Origin: Anthracocystis setariae | Taxonomy: Eukaryota > Basidiomycota > Ustilaginomycetes > Ustilaginales > Ustilaginaceae | Assembly: GCA_928724745.1 (NCBI GenBank) | Contig: CAKMXJ010000011.1 | Location: forward strand, 586,233-650,232 | Direction of reading: 5' to 3' | Length of the DNA stretch: 64,000 bases | In this document: one piece after another, positions 9,772 to 20,224 of the stretch | Position numbering within the stretch: the stretch's first letter is position 1 | How the letters are laid out: the number at the start of each line of letters is the position of its first letter | Notes under the pieces: model-generated | What the model was told of the DNA's origin: nothing | Database searches by the model: none | What the model saw: the letters and a program-made list of their open reading frames with translations, nothing else | Position numbers and translations under genes: made by a program

Positions 9772-11241
9772 TCAGGATTTGGCCGAAACGATGTCTTCGG
9801 GATGCTCGCTCTTCCACCACTGCATCGACAGGCCATAAAGAAACAGAACTCAAGTTAGTAGACACTCCAGATGCAGGCGATAGGCGCTTCCACTTACCTG
9901 TACACTTCGACGAATCCCCTCTTCGAGACTGATGATTGGCTGGTATCCAAGCGCCCTGCGTGCCTTTTCAATATTGTAGTAACGAGCGCTTGCCGAGTAA
10001 GTCACCTTGTACTTGGTGAACTGCGACTCTCGACCGGTAAGCCAGGAGAAGGTCTCTGCCCACCCTGCCAACGTGAGTCCCATATCTTTCGAAATCTTCC
10101 AAGCATCCTTTTCGGACACGACGTGTCCCATACCGGCCCACAGCGCTCTGGGGAAGTCCCAGAAAGGAATGGGCTGACCGTTGGTGATGAAAAAGGCTTC
10201 GCCAGCCACGGGAATGGATGGCTCGACCAGAGGGAATTGGTCGGGGAGGGGGTTACCGGCACTGGCGACTTCCGGGTTCATCATGTGGAAGAACTGGTCG
10301 TACTTGTTGCGGATGACGGGGCGAACGTTGAGCTCATGCTGGAGCGTGTCGGGGCTGAGCGTGGTGGGCAGTTTGCGGGCAAAGTCGGTGGAGCCAGCTG
10401 GGGTATCTGGGCGGTCTTCGCTGGTTGGCACACCGCGATCCTTCTCGTTGGCGGCAAGCACGCGGGAGGAGAGCATGATCTCGCCGAGCTTGTCGGCCGG
10501 GTAGGCAGCGCCGTCGAGCTTGTCAGCTGCGAGAAGATGGGCATGCACAACGTTGTCCACATAGGTCCAGTCGAAGAGGTTGGTGTTGTCGCCGATCTGG
10601 AACTTGGTCTTGCCGGTACGAAGTACGTTGAAGAAACCGGGCAGCGCCTGTCGATCGCCGATACCAAAGATACCTGCAGGTCGGATAGCGACGGTCTTGA
10701 GCTTGCCCTTTTCGTTGTTGTTGGCTTGCAACACGAGCGTCTCGGCTTTGGCCTTGGTGTCGTTGTAGGCATCGAGCGGCTTGGTCGGATAAGGGACACG
10801 CTCGTCGACGTTGACGAGACTACGGCCGTCGTAGACGACACCTGCACTAGAGGTAAAGACGAGCTTTGTGACGGCAAGTTCAGGCTTTTGAGCTACATCG
10901 ATGACGGTCTGAGTGCCAACGACGTTGACTTTGTGGTAGATGTCTTTGCCTAGACCAGCGACGGGGCTGGCCGTGTGATAGATGACAACGCCCTTGGTGG
11001 ATCCAGCGTCGATGCCGGCCTTATCGCGCACCTGGATGAGCGCCTGTCGAAGCGACGATTCAGAGGTGATGTCGCCAGTGTAGTAGTCGACCTTCTCGAT
11101 GGGCTGGCGCGCGGTAGCGAGATCAAAGACCGAGACGTGCTTCTCACCACGTTGACGGAGGGCAAGAGCGATACGAGAGCCGAGGAAGCCCGAGCCACCA
11201 ATGACCAAGTGAGCCTCACCGGAGGCAGGCGATGTCGACAT
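9772..11241 (-). CDS. ERG26: Sterol-4-alpha-carboxylate 3-dehydrogenase (decarboxylating), two exons
   Basis: This NAD(P)-dependent short-chain dehydrogenase removes the C-4 carboxyl group during ergosterol synthesis at the endoplasmic reticulum. The Rossmann motif GGSGFLG is at residues 15-21 and the catalytic Y159-x3-K163 (YNDTK) is present. The main exon is 11241-9898. A 78-nt intron (9897-9820) starts GTAAGT, contains a TACTAAC branch site and ends GCAG. It joins a 48-nt last exon, 9819-9772, that ends at TGA and encodes WWKSEHPEDIVSAKS. The spliced product is 463 aa, longer than yeast Erg26 (about 349 aa). Without splicing the frame would read a short unrelated tail, so the splice is well supported. 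The start ATG at 11241 is close to the Rossmann motif, as usual. Confidence 0.9.
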
Positions 11242-12099
11242 GATAGGTGACGATGTGGTTGAGGCGATATGAGTCGACGTCGATGTCGGTTGTCAAACGA
11301 GGATGCGACTCCAAGGCCTTTTTGGTTGATTCGGGACTTCTCCGCATGGCCTGATTTCGGGGTTTTGTGATTTTGCAACAGAGCTCACTAAAGTCGTGTC
11401 GGTTGTCGGCAAATCCACTCTGCAGACCCCTTTATTCTGTGATTTCGACTCTTCTTCTTCTTAACAAAACGTAGGGCGCACTGATTTAGATGAATGTGTC
11501 AGATCCTATCTACTGACAAAACAAAACGCAATTTCGAGTGTGCGCAGGATGCAATGCACGCATCGAACGAGTGCATGGACCACGACCACAGCACGGCCCA
11601 ACAACATACTGTATACTGTTGTAAATGCACTTGCAACCGAGACAAGTGCCAACCTCGTTGAGCTGTCAATTCGCCTTTTCGCAATGTCACATGGCCATCA
11701 TCGTTGCTCGACATTTCAGCCCAACGAGACTTGCATTTATCCATCCATACATTCGACGTCTGCGCTTGTCATCCTTGCCCGCCCATCGCTGTTTGCCATT
11801 CTGCTTCCGACTGGCCACGTTAGCTTTCCCTCCCTCCCTCCTTCCGACCACAACCAATATCGCCATCCGAGGCTGACTACATGCATCGGAACAAGCCGAC
11901 CTAACTCGTCCTGCGTCACAAATCGGACACCGCCGATCATCGGAGCTTCCCCGGGGACCTTTTTGGCTTTCTTCTGCTGCCACAGTCTTTGGACACTGGA
12001 CAAGCGCACACTTGCTCGGTCCTGGGTGCCATCGCCATTCGCCATCACCATCACCATCGCCATCTTGGTTGGCGTAGCGCATCCTCGCTACTATCCATC
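11242..12099. promoter_or_regulatory. Divergent promoter region between ERG26 and HEM4
   Basis: This region of about 860 bp lies between two start codons pointing away from each other, so it should hold both promoters. It is pyrimidine-rich near HEM4 (CCCTCCCTCC at 11828-11840 and CATCACCATC runs at 12040-12060). No sterol or haem response element could be identified with confidence. Confidence 0.4.
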
Positions 12100-13935
12100 A
12101 TGTCGGCCGCAGAAGACATTGAGGCACCACCGCCTCCAATCACCGTGTTGCTGCTCCGGTCGCCTGTTTCCATGTCAAAGGGCACTGATCCTTACCATGA
12201 CGCCTTTGGTTCCTTTTGCCTGCCATCCTTCGCTTCATCCGCGCTCGAGTCTGGCACATCCACACCGTTACCCAGTCTAACTGCCGGTCCCAAAGCTTCC
12301 CTAGCTTCCACCTCCGACAACGGCGCACTCGATCTCATCAAGACGGCTCTCAGCCAGCAAGCAGCAATCAACAGTGCATCCCATCCGGAATCCACGCACA
12401 CCACCTCGACCTCGTCGACGTTGCCACTCTCAGCAACAGGCAGACGCAAGGGCAAATTCATTCACGACCAGCCTCGTCTCATGACCCATCACGTCTCCTA
12501 TCCCACCGATTCCAGCGGTAACGAGGTCGAGATCGAATACTGCGTCACCTCGTTCCCCATCCTTTCTCACAAGTTGATCCAGCAGCACGACTTTGTCGAC
12601 CGCCTTCTGCACGGTTCGCACACCCACCAAGGCTATCCATCACCCACCCCTTACCGAGGCATGATCGTCACCAGTCAGCGAGCCGTGGAAGCCTACATCT
12701 CAGCAGGTGTCAAGGCACAAGATGTTCTACGCTCCCAGAATAAGACCTCCTCCAGCTCTCCGACCCAATGGAACCGTGTGCCCTTCTTTGCCGTCGGACA
12801 GGCTACATCGTCGGCTCTACGTTCGGTGCCCCTCGCACCCTGGCTACGACCCCGCCTAGTGCTGGGCGGAGATGCTACAGGAACTGGAGAAGCGCTGGCG
12901 CGCTACGTCATGCGTCACTTTTCCACTCCCTCCATCCTGCATCAACCCTCAGCCTCCGGTCAACAACCTTCACAGGCCTTGCCCCTGCTTTACTTGGTAG
13001 GCGACAAGAATGGTTCCACCATCCCCGATCTACTTTCGGAAGCAACGCCTCCCAATGGCCCGATTCCTTTGGAAGAACTCCAGGTGTACGAAACGTCGCC
13101 CGATCCCAACTTTGCTGAGGGGTGCGAGGTTCTGGCAAAGACGCTCCCCACCGTCGTGTCCCGGCCGCCGAGTCGACGACCTAGCCAAGGAAGCTCCCAC
13201 TCTCGTCCAGGAAGCCGGCGACCTAGCCGTGGAAGCGTCGCTTCAGCATCTTCACAAAGTCGCAATCCCAGTAGGAAGTCGAGCGCAGACGATCTTCACG
13301 CCAAAGGCGCATCTCATCAGAGTCTGAGCCATGTCCCTTCGGTCGGCACCCCTCTGGGAGTCAGCACCATGACTTCCACCGAAACCACAAATCCCCGGGT
13401 GGACAACCTCAGCCTTCCGGTCGCCGTTGGCGCGTCGCCGCAACTGAAGGCCTCGCCTGCCCCCATTGAGCCGGAGTCCATCAATCCCATCGAAGAAGAG
13501 GTGGTGCTCGAGCTCTTGCGTTCCAAGGTCCAAAATGGCGGCGTCGACATGTCCAACAGCAGCAGCAGCAGCACCGATACAAAGCAGACGATTGCCCGGC
13601 CAGATTGGATCGTCTTCTTCTCGCCGAGTGGAGTCAACTATGCTCTGGAAGAGTTTCGTCGTCGCAAATGGTTGCCTCCAGTCAAAGATTCGAAATCTTC
13701 CGAGACCGAAGCCGTCAACGCCAAAACCACAGTCACCTCGCACATCAACACAGACGGGCGGCGTTCCAGCACCTCACGCAAATACCCGCGCATCGCCGTT
13801 CTGGGCCCGACAACACGGACGTGGATGGTGGAACATCTCGACATGGAGCCCGATGCGGTGGCTGCCAAGCCAGGACCCAAGGAGCTCAAGGACGCCATCG
13901 AAGCTGTCGAGCTGCGTCTTCGCTCCCGAGCCTAG
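12100..13935 (+). CDS. HEM4: Uroporphyrinogen-III synthase with a long low-complexity insertion
   Basis: This enzyme cyclises hydroxymethylbilane to uroporphyrinogen III with inversion of ring D, the fourth step of haem and sirohaem synthesis in the cytosol. Recognisable blocks are VLLLRSP (near residue 15), TSQRAVEAY, PFFAVGQATSSALRS, LLYLVGDKNG, and in the last third DWIVFFSPSGVNYAL and RIAVLGPTTRTWM. The protein is 611 aa, more than twice the usual 250-300 aa. The excess is mainly a Ser/Arg/Pro-rich segment at about residues 348-495 that splits the C-terminal half of the fold. The frame is open throughout; a non-canonical intron inside this segment cannot be excluded. The ATG at 12100 is preferred because the frame upstream (from 11989) is leader-like. 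Confidence 0.85.
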   Translation: MSAAEDIEAPPPPITVLLLRSPVSMSKGTDPYHDAFGSFCLPSFASSALESGTSTPLPSLTAGPKASLASTSDNGALDLIKTALSQQAAINSASHPESTHTTSTSSTLPLSATGRRKGKFIHDQPRLMTHHVSYPTDSSGNEVEIEYCVTSFPILSHKLIQQHDFVDRLLHGSHTHQGYPSPTPYRGMIVTSQRAVEAYISAGVKAQDVLRSQNKTSSSSPTQWNRVPFFAVGQATSSALRSVPLAPWLRPRLVLGGDATGTGEALARYVMRHFSTPSILHQPSASGQQPSQALPLLYLVGDKNGSTIPDLLSEATPPNGPIPLEELQVYETSPDPNFAEGCEVLAKTLPTVVSRPPSRRPSQGSSHSRPGSRRPSRGSVASASSQSRNPSRKSSADDLHAKGASHQSLSHVPSVGTPLGVSTMTSTETTNPRVDNLSLPVAVGASPQLKASPAPIEPESINPIEEEVVLELLRSKVQNGGVDMSNSSSSSTDTKQTIARPDWIVFFSPSGVNYALEEFRRRKWLPPVKDSKSSETEAVNAKTTVTSHINTDGRRSSTSRKYPRIAVLGPTTRTWMVEHLDMEPDAVAAKPGPKELKDAIEAVELRLRSRA

Positions 13936-14703
13936 AGCTTGTTTTGGACTAGGTTCGGATTTCAGGGTCGAGCCTCCTGTCGTCATGGCTGATCTGGGCT
14001 GCGGAATGGCACGCATCCCCTCACTGGCGGCTCCTTTGTTCCAATGCAAGCCTGGCCACGATGGAAGCAAACGATGAAAAACTTCATCATCCGAACCAGT
14101 CCCTTGCCTTGCATTTTTCCTAACCTTCTTGGGCTTTTTGTCGTTGTCGTTGTCGTTGTTTTATTTTATTTTTTTTGTCGCTACTAGTCACCGTGCATTC
14201 GCAATTCGCAACTGACTCTTCTGGACTGTTCTTCGTCTTGCCATCGTCCGCTTGTGCTGTTGAGCCATTCACCACACGACAGCTTTCCAATCTGTGGGCG
14301 CAAAATCCGTCGGCGGTCCCGCTTCGCATCAGCTGCGTCTGTTGATTGACTCAGCGTCCAATTTTTTTTTATTTTTTTTTCATTTTCTCTTCTTCGACGG
14401 CGGGCTGGTCGGGTGACGAGCTGCTCGGAAGCTTGGACAAAGAGTCGCGATGTAACCCGATAAGCATGTTCGAGTCAGGCTCGTTGCGGCCTGAGTAATC
14501 TTCGGATGGGCCGTTGTGAGCTCGACGGAGCTGGACCGAACTGCGGTTTTGCTTCCATTTTCTTTTTGGCTGGCTGATCTCAGACGGGTCAGTCAGCGTT
14601 GCGACGACATGAAGGAGGTTGGCATTTGGACGGTTGGAATGCAAGACAAAGCTTCGTGTCGCCTCCCTCGCCAGCTCAGTAAGCACGCCTCGAACGTGTC
14701 CAG

Positions 14704-14758
<55 letters not shown>

Positions 14759-15108
14759 CGGCATTGCGTCGAGGCGGAGAGGGCACTTGTGTGGTGTACT
14801 GACTTGCCTCTCGCTGTGCACAGCGATCTTCAACGTCGCCAATCTTCGCACGGAAAGAAAGGATATATATCTGGACATCGGACAAGCTCTCGAACGCCCC
14901 ATCAGCCCCAACATATCCTGTTGGCCCCCCCTCCCCGCCCCCATTCCTTGCTCTCAGTTCGGAATCATTCTCCTCAGCCTTTCGTATTGATCACATCCGC
15001 TCAAGCGACCGTTCAACGCTCCTGAAGCACCTTTGCCACACAGCCGGACACGACCATCTGAAACTTTCCAACCTGGACTCTGCCGACTGCGGCGCTCTCT
15101 TTGCGAAA
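13936..15108. other. Intergenic region with GA microsatellite and presumed opsin promoter
   Basis: This 1.17-kb stretch contains the HEM4 3' region with T-rich runs near 14160 and 14360, a GA/AG microsatellite at 14708-14758, and a TATA-like ATATATAT at about 14862-14870 some 240 bp before the opsin start. A minus-strand frame across the microsatellite is a repeat artefact. Confidence 0.5.
14708..14758 (+). repeat. GA dinucleotide microsatellite
   Basis: About 25 GA units with one AA interruption near 14734. It lies in the opsin upstream region and may affect promoter accessibility. Confidence 0.9.
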
Positions 15109-16381
15109 ATGGGAGATTATCTGATTCGTCGCATGGGCAACCGTGCGCTCCAAGTGAATCCGCCCAACGCCGATATCAATCTTGGCCGTTGGGGAAGCAA
15201 CTGGGGCTGGACCGTGTTCTGCGTCATGGCGGCTTCCACTCTGGGTCTGCTGGTGTGGTCCACCTTCTTTGCAAGGAACAGGAGGACGTTTCACTATGTG
15301 CTCACCGCCGCCCTGGCGATTTCCACCATCTCGTGGTTCTCAATGGCAAGCGATCTGGGCTCGACTCCGATCACGGTTCAGTTCTTGCGCAACAGTCCGT
15401 TCCCTGGCGGTGGATTTGGAGGTTACCCGACTCGACAGGTCTGGTACAGTCGTTACATCGATTGGTTCTTAACCACGCCTCTGCTGCTTCTGAGCTTGCT
15501 TCTTATCACGGGCGTGCCGCTGTCGCTCATCTTCATCACGCTCTTCTTCAACCAGTTGATGATCGTGTGCGGTCTTCTGGGTGCACTGACGCGCAGTCGA
15601 TACAAGTGGGGTTACTATGTGAGTCTCTGACGACGATGCTGCGTGGTTGCCTTTGCCTTTGGTCGTCATGGCGATGCCGTTGCTCATCATTCGTCTTTGC
15701 AATTCGTCTTTGCTTTCGAGGTGGATCAGTGCTTTGCGATCGCCGCTCTGGGTTATGTTCTGTATCAGATCTTTGCTTCAGGTCTGCGATCGGCTCGTCG
15801 ACTCGGCGGGGGCTTTGGTCGTGCTTTCCTCGCCGGCGCCACGCTGCTTGCCATCATCTGGCCCATGTACGCTCTGTGCTGGGCATTGTCCGAGGGAGGC
15901 AATGTGATCGGGGTCAGTGAAGAGGTAAGTCTCGACGCTCCTACCTCACATGTACGAAGGCATTGGATGCACCCTCTACGCGGTTTACTGACTGACTTTG
16001 GGCTTGTGAACCTTTCGCCTGGAATCGGCAAATCACAAACTACATACTCTTTCTTTTGGCGCTCAGATGCTCTGGTACGGTCTTCTGGATCTGTGCTCGA
16101 AGCCACTCTTTGCATTTCTGCTTCTTTCGCTGCTTCGAAACTGCGACTATCGCGCCTTGCATCTTCGATCCGGCAAGTTGGCGGACAAGGACGGCGGCGC
16201 AGAGCATGTGTCGGGACGAGGACCGAGTCATGCAGAGAAGGCGAATGAAAGGATCGGAGAGTCGCCTGTGCATGGTTCTGGTGCGCCAGAAGTAGCATCG
16301 GCTCGGCCTCCTGCTCCTCAGTTCACGACTCCACCAGGAGTGCCTCCGACGCAGATGACCCCGGTCCACTCTACCGCCTGA
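15109..16381 (+). CDS. Fungal microbial-type rhodopsin (seven-helix retinal protein), three exons
   Basis: Exons are 15109-15618, 15730-15924 and 16067-16381 (339 aa), joined across introns with GTGAGT/CAG and GTAAGT/CAG borders, all in phase 0. Seven hydrophobic helices are visible. In helix C the motif RYIDW supplies R115 and D118, equivalents of bacteriorhodopsin R82 and the proton acceptor D85. The donor position eleven residues later is S129 (TTPLLLLS) where pumps usually have Asp or Glu. Helix G has LDLCSK, giving D243 and the Schiff-base lysine K247. The protein should bind retinal in a membrane and respond to light. The changed donor suggests slow reprotonation, so a slow pump or sensor is possible. 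The C-terminal 80 residues are a hydrophilic tail. The exon 2 acceptor could instead be 9 nt upstream (GAG at 15720). Confidence 0.9.
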
Positions 16382-16940
16382 TCGTCGTAGGATTTCCTCA
16401 TGTGTGGCCGTGTTTGCACTAATTCTCTCGATGTCGCCCCCTTTGCCAGACGTTGGAAACTGCATTCGACCAAATTGCCTGCTTCATACACACACAGTAC
16501 TACTGAGAAGTTGTTGTCTGGCTTGGACGCGTTGCTTGCTATCAGGCATGAGAGAGTCGGTAGAGGAAGCCGGCTTCCAATCTAAGAATCAGAAGTGAGT
16601 AAGGTTTCGTCCGTAAACTCAGCCCAGCACCCACCCGCGCTGGGCTCAAAGGTGGTTTTCGCCGGGCCATTTGTGTGTGGGGAATTCACAAATTTATATT
16701 TTTTGTAATTGCAGGGAGCGCGGGGAGGTTTGAGTGTTGGTGTGGAGGTTTTGGGCGCAGAGCTCTCGAAAAGCCGCGGCAAGAAAAGAACGGCAGAGAA
16801 GAGAAAGATGAAGAAAAAGAAAAAAAGAAAAAAAAGAAAAAAGAAAAAGAAAAATCGGTGAAACAAATGCAGCAGCTCACCGCAGTGCACATTGGCGGCC
16901 GTTGCCGAAACTGGAAGAAATTTCGCGAGATTTCATTGTA
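16382..16940. other. Opsin 3' region with purine-rich run
   Basis: No gene is seen. A purine-rich A/G run covers about 16780-16858. The region ends at the TA target duplicate (16939-16940) of the second Tc1 element. Confidence 0.5.
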
Positions 16941-18283
16941 CAGTACCTGTCCAAAAGTTTCCGCACGGTTCAATAATTTAATTAAATTTTCGCTCCTCCT
17001 CGTCGTCATGTGTGATAGCGTCTAGCTCAATAATGTAATGACATTGCAATGATGCTGTATAGCAAACATGGTCCGTAGCAAAGAACTATCGATCACTGAA
17101 CGAGCCCAGGTGGTAGTACTTCGCGAGGAAGGCTACTCGCTTGGAAAAATCAGTGAGACCATGAGCATCCCGAAGAGCACAGTCTCTGACACCGTCCGGA
17201 AATACCATGTACGGGGAAACCTCAACACAGCTATGAGGTCAGGCCGGCCTCTTAAGTACAATGATCGCGACGAGCGTACTGTTATTCGTGAGGTACTCAG
17301 AACACCGTTCTCGTCCTGGAAGCAGCTATCCTCGGCGATTGGACGTGTATCTGTTACACAGCTTCGCAGAATAGCATACAAGCATGGAATCAACCGTCGC
17401 ATTGCTCTCAGGAAGCCATGGTTATCCAGTAAGCACATGCAGGATCGTGTACACTGGGCTCGCTGTAATCGTAATACGAACTGGAGAAAGATACTGTTTA
17501 CGGACGAGAGCAACATCGAAGTTGGAGAGAGACCAGGCCGATCTTGGGTATCCCGGCGGCTCGGCGAACGAACTGAGCTACGGCATTTGGTCCCGACGTT
17601 CCACAGTGGCCGGCAATCGATCATGGTTTGGGCAGGCATTGCCCGTAACTTTAAAACACCTCTTGTCGTCATTCCGCTGGAGCCGAGACATCATATTAAT
17701 GGAGCATGGACCAAAGCAGAAACTCTAACCGGCCGGAAGTACGCTGAGCTCATTGTGGACGGACCGCTCAAGGATGCTGTTGCAGGAAAAGACATGTCAG
17801 TTGTCGAGGATGGCGCTCCAGTACACAAGTCCAGGATCGCGCAGAACAGTCGTCGTCGACATCACATTGTAACACAACACCATCCCAGCATGTCACCGGA
17901 TCTTAATCCTATTGAAAACATATGGTGGATACTAAAAAACAAGCTCAGCAAGCGGAGACCGATGCCACGGACCCGACAGCAATTAGCAATCGCCGCTCAA
18001 GAAGTTTGGAGAGACGACGTCACCATGGATCACGTCAACGCTGTTATCTCCTCAATGCCGGAACGGGTCAGGATGATCTTGCGCAAGAACGGAGCTCCAC
18101 TCAAGTACTAGTTCTTAGCTCCTCACGATCAAATGTACTTAGCATAGCCACTAACATCATCTCAATGCAAGTTCTAATCAGCATTGTCATACCATTGCGA
18201 AGTATACACGATCACAAGAACATGTTACCGTACGTGTGTTATGTAATTAAAAAAATCGTGCGGAAACTTTTGGACACGTACTG
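16941..18283 (+). mobile_element. Tc1 transposon with 27-bp inverted repeats
   Basis: The 1,343-bp element starts CAGTACCTGTCC and ends with its inverse, flanked by TA at 16939-16940 and 18284-18285. The inverted repeats at 16941-16967 and 18257-18283 match in 26 of 27 bases. It carries one intact transposase gene. It is inserted only about 150 bp upstream of the start codon of the EamA transporter, so it probably separates that gene from its original promoter or has become part of it. It is unrelated in its ends to the element at 2481-4130. Confidence 0.93.
17068..18111 (+). CDS. DD34E transposase of the Tc1 family
   Basis: The 347-aa protein has a paired-like N-terminal helix-turn-helix (TERAQVVVLREEGYSLG, then SIPKSTVSDTVRKY), a GRP-like link (SGRPLKY at 58-64) and the catalytic core. 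The triad is D146 (FTDESNI), D248 (VEDGAPVHKS) and E283 (MSPDLNPIENIWW), with 34 residues between the last two. Length and order match canonical Tc1 transposases. The frame is intact. It acts on the 27-bp ends flanking it. Compared with the transposase at 2765-3862, it keeps the classical PDLNPIE block, so the two come from different Tc1/mariner lineages. Confidence 0.93.
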   Translation: MVRSKELSITERAQVVVLREEGYSLGKISETMSIPKSTVSDTVRKYHVRGNLNTAMRSGRPLKYNDRDERTVIREVLRTPFSSWKQLSSAIGRVSVTQLRRIAYKHGINRRIALRKPWLSSKHMQDRVHWARCNRNTNWRKILFTDESNIEVGERPGRSWVSRRLGERTELRHLVPTFHSGRQSIMVWAGIARNFKTPLVVIPLEPRHHINGAWTKAETLTGRKYAELIVDGPLKDAVAGKDMSVVEDGAPVHKSRIAQNSRRRHHIVTQHHPSMSPDLNPIENIWWILKNKLSKRRPMPRTRQQLAIAAQEVWRDDVTMDHVNAVISSMPERVRMILRKNGAPLKY

Positions 18284-18432
18284 TACTGTACTGCACTACA
18301 GTTACAATATACAATCGACACCTTATCGGTCAAGAAGCGTCGCCGTGGTCGAGCTTTGGCGCACGCTCGGTGCTTGATTGCTCCTTGATCACACCACGAT
18401 CTCCGCCACAAGATCCACAAGAGACATACAGC

Positions 18433-20004
18433 ATGTCGGCAGCACCACCGGGACGTGTGCAGCCTGCGCACGACTTCAATCCAGCCTCGTATGGTTCGGT
18501 GCTTCCGGGAACTTCGCTTCTGGAATCAAGCACCGCTCGCAGCGAAACACACGATAGCATCGACGAGCGCGTCCACGACAATGACGATGGCGCCACAGGC
18601 CACAGCCAGAGCGAGTTCACGGACGACGACGACGACGATGCATATGCTGCGAGTCGCGACGATGGCGAGGCCAGCGTATTCAGCGATTTTGCTTCCATCT
18701 TTCATCCCAATGAATACCTTGCAGCACAACAGAGGCTCGAAGAATACGAACAGCGCAGCGACTTTGGCTCGTTTGACGAGGAGCGTCAGCCCATCTTAGG
18801 CTCCTCTTACAGCAGAAGAAGGCAGTCAGCGACCGCATGGTCGCATCGTCGACCTTCTGCCTTGTCGAGTCGTCGACCCGACTTAGCTAACCTCATCCCC
18901 GAAGAGGAAACCATTCGAGAAGGTTCGGCTTGGTCTAAAACCGCAACCGAGCTTGGTGATGTAAGCGGCATCTCGCTGCGCCAAGCTCTGGTAGACCCGT
19001 CCACCACGCCGGGCTCCAATCTCGGTTTGTTGCTCATCGCCATCAGCCAAGTGTCGTACTCGACCATGAACCTGTTCGTCAAGCTTCTCGACGAGCGCCA
19101 GGGTCAAGTCGGAACCGATATCGAACCGATCGGTGCGCTCGAGATCGTGGGGGTGGAATGTCTGATCATCTGGATCGGATGCATGCTTGCCATGTGGCTT
19201 GCCAGCACCGAGCACATCCTTTTCGGGCCTCCAGGCGCAAGGATGCTTTTGTTGGGGAGGGGCATGTTTGGCTTCGCATCCACACTGGCGCTCTACATTT
19301 CTCTGCACGCTTTGACTTTGTCGGATGCCACTGTCATTACCTTTCTCTCGCCGCTTGCAACAGGGTTCCTCGCTCATATGCTGCTGCATGAGCCATTCAC
19401 CTTCCGTGAGAGGATCGCAGGTGTCGTTTCGCTCGGTGGTGTTACGTTGATCGCCCGACCTTCGTTCCTGTTTGGAGGCCACACCGGTCAAGGCGCACCG
19501 GAGGACGGCGATATTGAAATTCCCGCCCCCAGCGAGCCCGGTTCGGCCACGGAAGCTGCGCGCGTCATTGGCATCCTGGTGGCTCTGAGCGGAGTGCTCT
19601 TCATGGCGGGTGCATGGGTTTGCCTACGCAAGATCGGAAAGCGAGCTTCGACGTATCACTCGATTGCATACTTTGCGCTCTGCAGTTGGGTCTCGAGTTT
19701 CGTCGCCATGTGGTTGCTCGGCCAGCCTTTCGTCATGCCGTCCTCCACGCTTTCGCTCTTGCTTCTGCTGGGCGTCGGTCTGTTTAGTCTGTTTGCCCAG
19801 GTGTTTCAAACACTGGGACTGCAGAGAGAGTCGGCTGGACGCGCGGCTACCATGTCGTATCTACAGATCATCTTCGCGCTCGGCTGGCAACTGCTGCTCT
19901 TTGGAGAGATGCCAGATTGGGTCTCAATGTCAGGCAGCTTGATCATCCTCGCCAGCGGCGCTTGGATCGCATTTGGCAGGCAGAGCGCAGCTCCCATGCA
20001 CTGA
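18433..20004 (+). CDS. EamA/DMT-superfamily membrane transporter (SLC35G-like)
   Basis: The 523-aa protein has a long acidic, Ser-rich N-terminal region (about 190 residues) and then about ten hydrophobic helices arranged as two EamA repeats. The first repeat contains LALYISLHALTLSDATVITFLSP-like features (short form: ALTLSDATVI followed by LSPLATGFLAHMLLHEPF), which are typical of the drug/metabolite transporter superfamily. The second repeat follows a loop near residues 350-380. Substrates of this branch are mostly unknown in fungi; it may move metabolites across the plasma or vacuolar membrane. The ATG at 18433 is the first in frame. A Tc1 element ends 150 bp upstream. No intron is needed. 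Confidence 0.82.
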   Translation: MSAAPPGRVQPAHDFNPASYGSVLPGTSLLESSTARSETHDSIDERVHDNDDGATGHSQSEFTDDDDDDAYAASRDDGEASVFSDFASIFHPNEYLAAQQRLEEYEQRSDFGSFDEERQPILGSSYSRRRQSATAWSHRRPSALSSRRPDLANLIPEEETIREGSAWSKTATELGDVSGISLRQALVDPSTTPGSNLGLLLIAISQVSYSTMNLFVKLLDERQGQVGTDIEPIGALEIVGVECLIIWIGCMLAMWLASTEHILFGPPGARMLLLGRGMFGFASTLALYISLHALTLSDATVITFLSPLATGFLAHMLLHEPFTFRERIAGVVSLGGVTLIARPSFLFGGHTGQGAPEDGDIEIPAPSEPGSATEAARVIGILVALSGVLFMAGAWVCLRKIGKRASTYHSIAYFALCSWVSSFVAMWLLGQPFVMPSSTLSLLLLLGVGLFSLFAQVFQTLGLQRESAGRAATMSYLQIIFALGWQLLLFGEMPDWVSMSGSLIILASGAWIAFGRQSAAPMH

Positions 20005-20224
20005 AAAATCGCCGCTGCACGCCGATCACTTCCCGTCATGCTCCTCTTTTTCCCCATCCCGCTTCCGCTGCTCAGAGTCTCATTCCTTCCCCCATCGTCT
20101 CATGGATTTTTCTCCAAGGTTCAAGGGTTTCACGTCTTTGTCCATTCACCGGGTTTGGTTTCTTATAATCATGCAAGTTTCGATTCGTGGATGCAATGTA
20201 CAACACCATCATGCTTTTATTTCT

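Noticed and set aside
14369..14944. 191-codon minus-strand frame with a Ser-Leu run
   Set aside because: The run is the translated GA microsatellite; nothing else supports a gene.
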